Positions 16,330 to 19,861 of a stretch of 19,861 nucleotides of DNA are shown piece after piece. Numbering within the stretch: position 1 is the stretch's first letter; the number at the start of each line of letters is the position of its first letter. The stretch is taken from the NCBI GenBank assembly GCA_022361135.1, contig JAKSBM010000826.1, forward strand, positions 1 through 19,861. Direction: 5' to 3'. Made by a program: the position numbers and the translations under genes. Source of the DNA: Desulfobacterales bacterium. GTDB taxonomy: Bacteria; Desulfobacterota; Desulfobacteria; Desulfobacterales; Desulfobacteraceae. The notes below the pieces were generated by a model. The model was not told where the DNA came from. It made no database searches and saw nothing but the letters and a program-made list of their open reading frames with translations.

Positions 16330-16968
16330 CTAATCTTCCACGGCATTGGCGGCCTTTCTTACACAGGCCTTCAGGGCGGCGGAATGGATATCCGCAGCCA
16401 GGTGAACCGGGCTTTTTCCCCAAATGGGGTCCCACCCCGCCGGATTGGCGGAACAGAAAAACTGCACCTCAAGGCCGTAACGGACAATGCCCTCTTCCAC
16501 CGGCATTCCCGTGACCTTTTTCGCCGCATACCAGGAGGCGCCGCAGGGGGCTCCGCGGTGAATTTCAATTTTTTCCAATTTGCCCTCGGCCAGACTCACA
16601 TCCAACCGGGGGGAACCGAAAAGACGTCCATACGCTTGCAGACCGTCCAGGTCTGCCAGGGCACATCAGACCGGTGGACAGACGGCAGTCCCGCTGCTGA
16701 GCTTTTTACCCGATGCCACCAGGGGAATATCCAGCCGTTCACAGAGCAGGCTCAAATCATAGGATAAATCCTGGTGCTTTAAAAAATCCAAAACCAGATC
16801 GGCTTCGATGGTTTCTGGAAGATATTCCGAGGTATCATCCAGAATGGGGGGGAGAATCTGGTCAATGTTAAATGTCTGTACATCCACTGCACTGCCCCCG
16901 AACTTCCGTATTCCGTCAACCTTTGCGGCACCGGAATCCTTTTGCTGAAACACAACGATCTTCTGCAT
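16330..16968 (-). CDS. DUF166-family selenoprotein (in-frame TGA read as selenocysteine)
   Basis: Two short ORFs (16968-16669 and one beginning near 16605) lie in the same frame and are joined by a single TGA at 16668-16666. Reading it as Sec gives one 212-residue protein. It starts MQKIVVFQQKDSGAAKV and contains CPPV-Sec101-C102-ALADLDG, RLFGSPRLDV (~115-124), HRGAPCGASW (~137-146) and a Cys172 region. The order and the RGAPCG block resemble the DUF166 family (PF02593, an archaeal/bacterial family linked to a putative thymidylate synthase); this is from memory, not a search. Directly downstream of the TGA is a hairpin with SECIS geometry. Cys97, Sec101 and Cys102 suggest a redox or metal-binding centre. 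The ATG is 2 bp after the LUD stop. A pseudogene is the main alternative. Confidence 0.85.
16638..16668 (-). promoter_or_regulatory. Candidate bacterial SECIS element with UGA codon
   Basis: On the minus strand the TGA (16668-16666) is followed after nine bases by GCAGACC (16656-16650), the loop TGGAC (16649-16645), and the exact complement GGTCTGC (16644-16638). The distance from UGA to the loop is 16 nt, the stem is 7 bp, and a G is the second loop base. This agrees with the published bacterial SECIS model (loop 16-37 nt from UGA, G among the first two loop bases). SelB would bind it to insert Sec. Confidence 0.8.
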
Positions 16969-16970
16969 AT

Positions 16971-17624
16971 TTAAAATCCAAGGTCCTCATTGATTAAAAT
17001 GATTTTTATTCTCTTCTTCACGAAGGATTTTTCCGTGATGGTCCAATAATTACAAATCCGGTCCGGACTGCTGCAATCCTGGCAGACGCCGGTTTTCACA
17101 CAGGGGGTTTTCTTGTCCAGATTCATGCAATTCACCGGGGCTGCATAATTTTTGATGCGGAACATGGCATCCTCCAAATCCCCGCAGATCTTATTCCGCC
17201 CAATGATGAGCAGCACATGTTTGGGGCCCCACATCATGGCCGCCACCCGGTTGCCCACCATGTCCAGGTTAACCAGGTGCCCGGCCTCGGTGACGGCATT
17301 GGTGCCGGTGATAAAAAGATCCGTCATCAGGGATTGTCTGCGCCGTTCCATGAGTTCTTCCCTGGAGACCTTGAGGTCGAATGTATTAATAACCTCCAGA
17401 TCCCCATTCTGGACCAGGGCATGGAAAAGGCCGGTGCCGATGAAGGACATGGAGCCGCCCCAGGACACGGATTTCACATCCAATGAAGGCAGTATGGTTT
17501 CCAGGGTCAGTGACTTTGCCTCCTCCTTGGAGTCGGCAATGAAAACCTCAAAATTATTTCTTTCCAGATTCTCTTTCACAGAGACAAGTTTTAACTTCCA
17601 ATAGTGGTCAACCGGTTGCTTCAT
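16971..17624 (-). CDS. LUD-domain protein (lactate-utilization/DUF162 family)
   Basis: A 217-residue stand-alone LUD-domain protein related to LutC/YkgG. It shows the SWGGSMSFIGTGLFHAL segment (~54-70), the LFITGTNAVTEAGHLVNLDM block (~103-122), and the nucleotide-like GPKHVLLIIGRNKI strand (~133-146). The C-terminus has a four-cysteine motif C175-x5-C181-x2-C184-x6-C191 with SSPDRICN, familiar in clostridial and sulfate-reducer LUD proteins and a likely metal or cluster site. The ATG at 17624 has AGGAGG ten bases upstream. It is the first gene of an operon with the DUF166 selenoprotein (2-bp gap). LUD members of LutABC oxidise lactate, but no LutA or LutB is present, so the reaction here is unknown. 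Confidence 0.88.
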   Translation of the reverse strand: MKQPVDHYWKLKLVSVKENLERNNFEVFIADSKEEAKSLTLETILPSLDVKSVSWGGSMSFIGTGLFHALVQNGDLEVINTFDLKVSREELMERRRQSLMTDLFITGTNAVTEAGHLVNLDMVGNRVAAMMWGPKHVLLIIGRNKICGDLEDAMFRIKNYAAPVNCMNLDKKTPCVKTGVCQDCSSPDRICNYWTITEKSFVKKRIKIILINEDLGF

Positions 17625-17656
17625 CTTCCTGTTACCTCCTTTCGGGTTCTTGTCTA

Positions 17657-17674
17657 GAGTATAGGACTATACTC
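17657..17674. promoter_or_regulatory. Palindromic operator at the LUD-DUF166 promoter
   Basis: GAGTATAG (17657-17664), two bases, then CTATACTC (17667-17674): perfect 8-bp arms. The dyad covers the -10 box and the expected start of transcription of the LUD operon, the position expected for a repressor. The regulator is not in the window. The 18-bp length fits many dimeric winged-helix or MerR-type factors. Confidence 0.6.
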
Positions 17675-17694
17675 CCGGCACCATGGCCGTGCAA
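17666..17694 (-). promoter_or_regulatory. Promoter of the LUD-DUF166 operon
   Basis: On the minus strand TTGCAC (17694-17689) and TATAGT (17671-17666) have the ideal 17-bp spacing; the -10 matches five of six. It predicts a leader of about 35 nt containing the strong AGGAGG site. The operator dyad 17657-17674 overlaps the -10. Confidence 0.6.
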
Positions 17695-17781
17695 TGATTA
17701 TTTCCTCGGGGTGGGCCTGCAATTTGGGGAATTTAACCATTCTTTAAATTTCTATAATTAATAAAAAATTATAATTTTCTA

Positions 17782-17810
17782 TTGACTTCACCATGGCTTC
17801 TTAATATTGG
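17782..17810 (+). promoter_or_regulatory. Possible acs promoter
   Basis: TTGACT (17782-17787, five of six) is followed by TATTGG at 17 bp (17805-17810) or by TAATAT at 14 bp. It lies in an AT-rich stretch that also holds a TATAATT/AATTATA inverted repeat (17753-17773). It would give a leader of about 265 nt before acs. Confidence 0.4.
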
Positions 17811-17822
17811 TAATTAAACAAT

Positions 17823-17849
17823 CTAAATCAAATTCACTAAATGATTTAG
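17823..17849. repeat. Inverted repeat in the acs leader
   Basis: CTAAATCA (17823-17830) and TGATTTAG (17842-17849) are perfect 8-bp arms with an 11-bp spacer, just downstream of the proposed acs promoter. It may be an operator or an RNA hairpin; I cannot assign a regulator. Confidence 0.4.
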
Positions 17850-17969
17850 GTTTCTCCATATACCTGACCTCGCCTATTTCTTTCCCGACTCCTGCCCTGG
17901 TAATATCGTTTTTAGCAAATAAGGCTGAATACAAAGTCATCCCAATATAAATAAACGATGTTAACCCCT

Positions 17970-18028
17970 AACCCAGGCGGATACACAAACGTATCTTTAC
18001 CAAGGAGGTGGCGACCCACTCTCTGGTT
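17970..18028 (+). promoter_or_regulatory. Putative three-way-junction RNA structure in the acs leader
   Basis: AACCCAG (17970-17976) can close with CTGGTT (18023-18028), leaving one bulged C. Inside it, GATAC/GTATC (17980-17984 with 17991-17995) and GTGG/CCAC (18008-18011 with 18016-18019, loop CGAC) form two arms. AAGGAGG lies at the junction (18002-18008), where it has no following start codon. It does not match a riboswitch class I recognise. The stems are short, so this is tentative. Confidence 0.3.
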
Positions 18029-18082
18029 TCCTAATTTACCATCATTTCAATTGGTTACTTCCAAACCCAAAGGAGATGAATC

Positions 18083-19861
18083 ATGAGTAAACCGAACGTA
18101 GTAGAAACCACGGAAGCCCAGATTGCAGTTCATTGGAAAGAAGAAGAGTATTATTACCCATCCAGCAAATTCATTGGCCAAGCCAACCTGACCGACCCTT
18201 CCATCTACGATCGATTCAGTCTGGACAACTTTCCCCAATGCTTTGTGGAATATGCGGAACTTCTCACCTGGTTCAAGTATTGGGATGAAATTTTGGATAC
18301 CAGTGATGCACCTTGTTATAAATGGTTCAAGGGCGGCAAACTCAATGCCAGCTACAACTGCATTGACCGACACCTGAGCAAAAACAAAAATAAAACCGCC
18401 ATTCATTTTGTTCCTGAACTTGAAGAAGAACGCATTGATCATGTGACCTTCCAGGAACTCTATGTCCGCGTGAATGAATTTGCCGCCCTTTTAAAAAACA
18501 CCGCAAAACTCAAACGGGGGGATCGGGTCACCATCCACATGCCCATGTCGGCCGAACTCCCCATCACCATGCTGGCCTGTGCCCGCCTGGGGGTCATTCA
18601 CTCCGTGGTCTTCGGCGGATTTTCCGCCTCGGCCTGTGCCGACCGCATTGTGGATTCCAATTCCAGGGTACTCATCACCATGGATGCCTACTACCGGGCC
18701 GGTAAACTCCTGAACCACAAACAGCATGCCGACGAGGCAGTGAAGCTCTCCCAGGAACAGGGCCAGGTGGTGGATACGGTCCTGATCTGGCAACGGTATC
18801 CGGGGAAATACTCCTCGGACACCCCGGTGGTGGACGGCCGGGACATCATGGTGAATAAGGATCTTAAAAACTATTACGGCCACCGGGTTGAACCCGAGCA
18901 GATGCTTTCGGAAGATCCCCTCTTTCTCATGTACACCAGCGGTACCACGGGCAAACCCAAGGGGTGCCAGCACGGCACCGGCGGTTACCTCTCCTATGTC
19001 ACGGCCATGTCAAAATATATCCAGGACATCCACCCCGAAGATGTCTATTGGTGCATGGCCGACATCGGATGGATCACGGGCCACTCCTTCATTGTATACG
19101 GCCCCCTGGCCCTGGGTGCCTCCACGGTTATCTACGAAGGCGTACCCACCTATCCGGATCCGGGACGGTCCTGGCGCATTGCCCAGGAGCTGGACGTCAA
19201 TATTTTCCACACCGCCCCCACGGCCATCCGCTCCCTGAGAAAACTGGGGCCGGAAGAGCCTGCCAAATACAACTACCATTTCAAACACATGACCACGGTG
19301 GGTGAACCCATCGAACCAGAGGTCTGGAAATGGTACGAAGCCGCCGTCGGAAAAGGAGAAGCCATCATTGTGGACACCTGGTGGCAGACGGAAACCGGTG
19401 GTTTCCTCTGCTCCACCGTTCCCGGGCTCAAGCCCATGAAGCCCGGCAGCGCAGGCCCTGGGGTTCCGGGAATCCATCCATTTATTCTGGATGACGATGG
19501 AAATGAAATTACGGAAACCGGCATTGCCGGCAATATATGCATCCGCAACCCCTGGCCCGGTCAATTCCAGACCATCTGGGGTGACCGCCAACGCTTTGTG
19601 GATACCTATTTCGCCCCGGTGTGCCGGAATTCCGAGAGCAAGGACTGGAGGGACTGGCCGTACCTGGCCGGTGATGCCGCCATGATGGCCGAGGATGGAT
19701 ACTTCCGTATCCTGGGCCGCATTGACGACGTCATCAATGTTTCCGGTCATCGACTGGGCACCAAGGAGATCGAATCCGCCGCCCTGGTGGTGGACGAGGT
19801 GGCCGAGGCCGCCGTGGTTCCCGTTTCCCATGAAATCAAGGGAAAGGAACCCGACCTCTAC
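18083..19861 (+). CDS. acs: Acetyl-CoA synthetase, AMP-forming (partial, C-terminus beyond window)
   Basis: Activates acetate with ATP and CoA to acetyl-CoA, giving AMP and PPi. I translated 593 codons from ATG 18083, which has AAGGAG seven bases upstream; the usual length is about 650. ANL-superfamily motifs are intact: YTSGTTGKPKGCQH (A3, ~residues 284-297), GEPIEPEVWKWYEA, DTWWQTETGG (A5; its tryptophan limits the acyl pocket to acetate) and YLAGDAAMMAEDGYFRILGR (A7), then VSGHRLGTKEIESA (A8). The C-terminal catalytic and acetylation lysine region lies past the edge. A long leader with two dyads precedes it. In a sulfate reducer it would feed acetate assimilation or complete oxidation through acetyl-CoA. 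Confidence 0.97.
   Translation, partial: MSKPNVVETTEAQIAVHWKEEEYYYPSSKFIGQANLTDPSIYDRFSLDNFPQCFVEYAELLTWFKYWDEILDTSDAPCYKWFKGGKLNASYNCIDRHLSKNKNKTAIHFVPELEEERIDHVTFQELYVRVNEFAALLKNTAKLKRGDRVTIHMPMSAELPITMLACARLGVIHSVVFGGFSASACADRIVDSNSRVLITMDAYYRAGKLLNHKQHADEAVKLSQEQGQVVDTVLIWQRYPGKYSSDTPVVDGRDIMVNKDLKNYYGHRVEPEQMLSEDPLFLMYTSGTTGKPKGCQHGTGGYLSYVTAMSKYIQDIHPEDVYWCMADIGWITGHSFIVYGPLALGASTVIYEGVPTYPDPGRSWRIAQELDVNIFHTAPTAIRSLRKLGPEEPAKYNYHFKHMTTVGEPIEPEVWKWYEAAVGKGEAIIVDTWWQTETGGFLCSTVPGLKPMKPGSAGPGVPGIHPFILDDDGNEITETGIAGNICIRNPWPGQFQTIWGDRQRFVDTYFAPVCRNSESKDWRDWPYLAGDAAMMAEDGYFRILGRIDDVINVSGHRLGTKEIESAALVVDEVAEAAVVPVSHEIKGKEPDLY

Noticed and set aside
16330..16605. Separate 91-residue gene starting at TTG 16605
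   Set aside because: No ribosome-binding site, and it starts in the middle of a conserved block. It is better explained as the part of the DUF166 protein downstream of the recoded TGA.
16330..16968. Pseudogene created by a nonsense mutation in the DUF166 gene
   Set aside because: There is only one stop, no frameshift, intact motifs on both sides, an adjacent Cys codon and a SECIS-type hairpin at the correct distance. Not fully excluded without the selenium genes.
18075..18089. Tiny leader ORF ATG-AAT-CAT-GAG-TAA overlapping the acs start
   Set aside because: Its ATG sits directly against the AAGGAG site with no spacer, so initiation there is implausible; the acs ATG has ideal spacing.
19010..19831. 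273-codon open frame on the minus strand
   Set aside because: Antisense to acs; low-complexity Gly/His-rich translation and no start signals.

Overview
This window looks like the chromosome of a sulfate-reducing deltaproteobacterium of the Desulfobacterales type. That placement is an inference from protein flavour, roughly even GC content with many short leftward and rightward operons, AMP-forming acetyl-CoA synthetase, a LUD-domain/DUF166 pair, and a probable selenocysteine codon. No rRNA, tRNA, CRISPR array, transposase or prophage gene was seen.

Left part, minus strand (positions 6933 down to 1): a compact run of seven genes that probably forms one transcript. It comprises a SurA-N-like lipoprotein, a SurA/parvulin-type chaperone, the magnesium transporter MgtE, the recombination protein RecO, a GHMP-superfamily sugar kinase, and the alpha (glyQ) and beta (glyS, cut by the window edge) subunits of glycyl-tRNA synthetase. 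Several neighbours overlap by a few bases.

Middle part (7070-13045): pieces of a peptide ABC importer on the minus strand, namely a large YejA-like solute-binding lipoprotein and OppD-type ATPase joined by an ATGA overlap, and further along an OppF-type ATPase. They are separated by a small cold-shock protein gene (minus) and a DadA-like FAD amino-acid dehydrogenase (plus). No permease gene is present in the window, so the transporter is split.

Right-centre (13242-16261), plus strand: motA-motB-PilZ-dinB, with each gene overlapping the next. A flagellar stator pair is thus coupled to a c-di-GMP-binding domain protein and to the translesion polymerase IV. An A8 run lies in the motB/PilZ overlap.

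Right end: a minus-strand operon of a LUD-domain protein and a DUF166 protein, then a divergent plus-strand acs (acetyl-CoA synthetase, cut by the right edge). The DUF166 gene is the most striking item. Its reading frame is interrupted by a single in-frame TGA, followed by a perfect 7-bp hairpin with a UGGAC loop that fits the geometry of a bacterial SECIS element, and the conserved DUF166-like protein continues in the same frame beyond it. I read it as a 212-residue selenoprotein with a C-P-P-V-Sec-C motif, not as two short ORFs. A 16-bp (8+8) perfect dyad overlaps the apparent -10 box of this operon. The 458-bp divergent region also carries a putative structured leader in front of acs.
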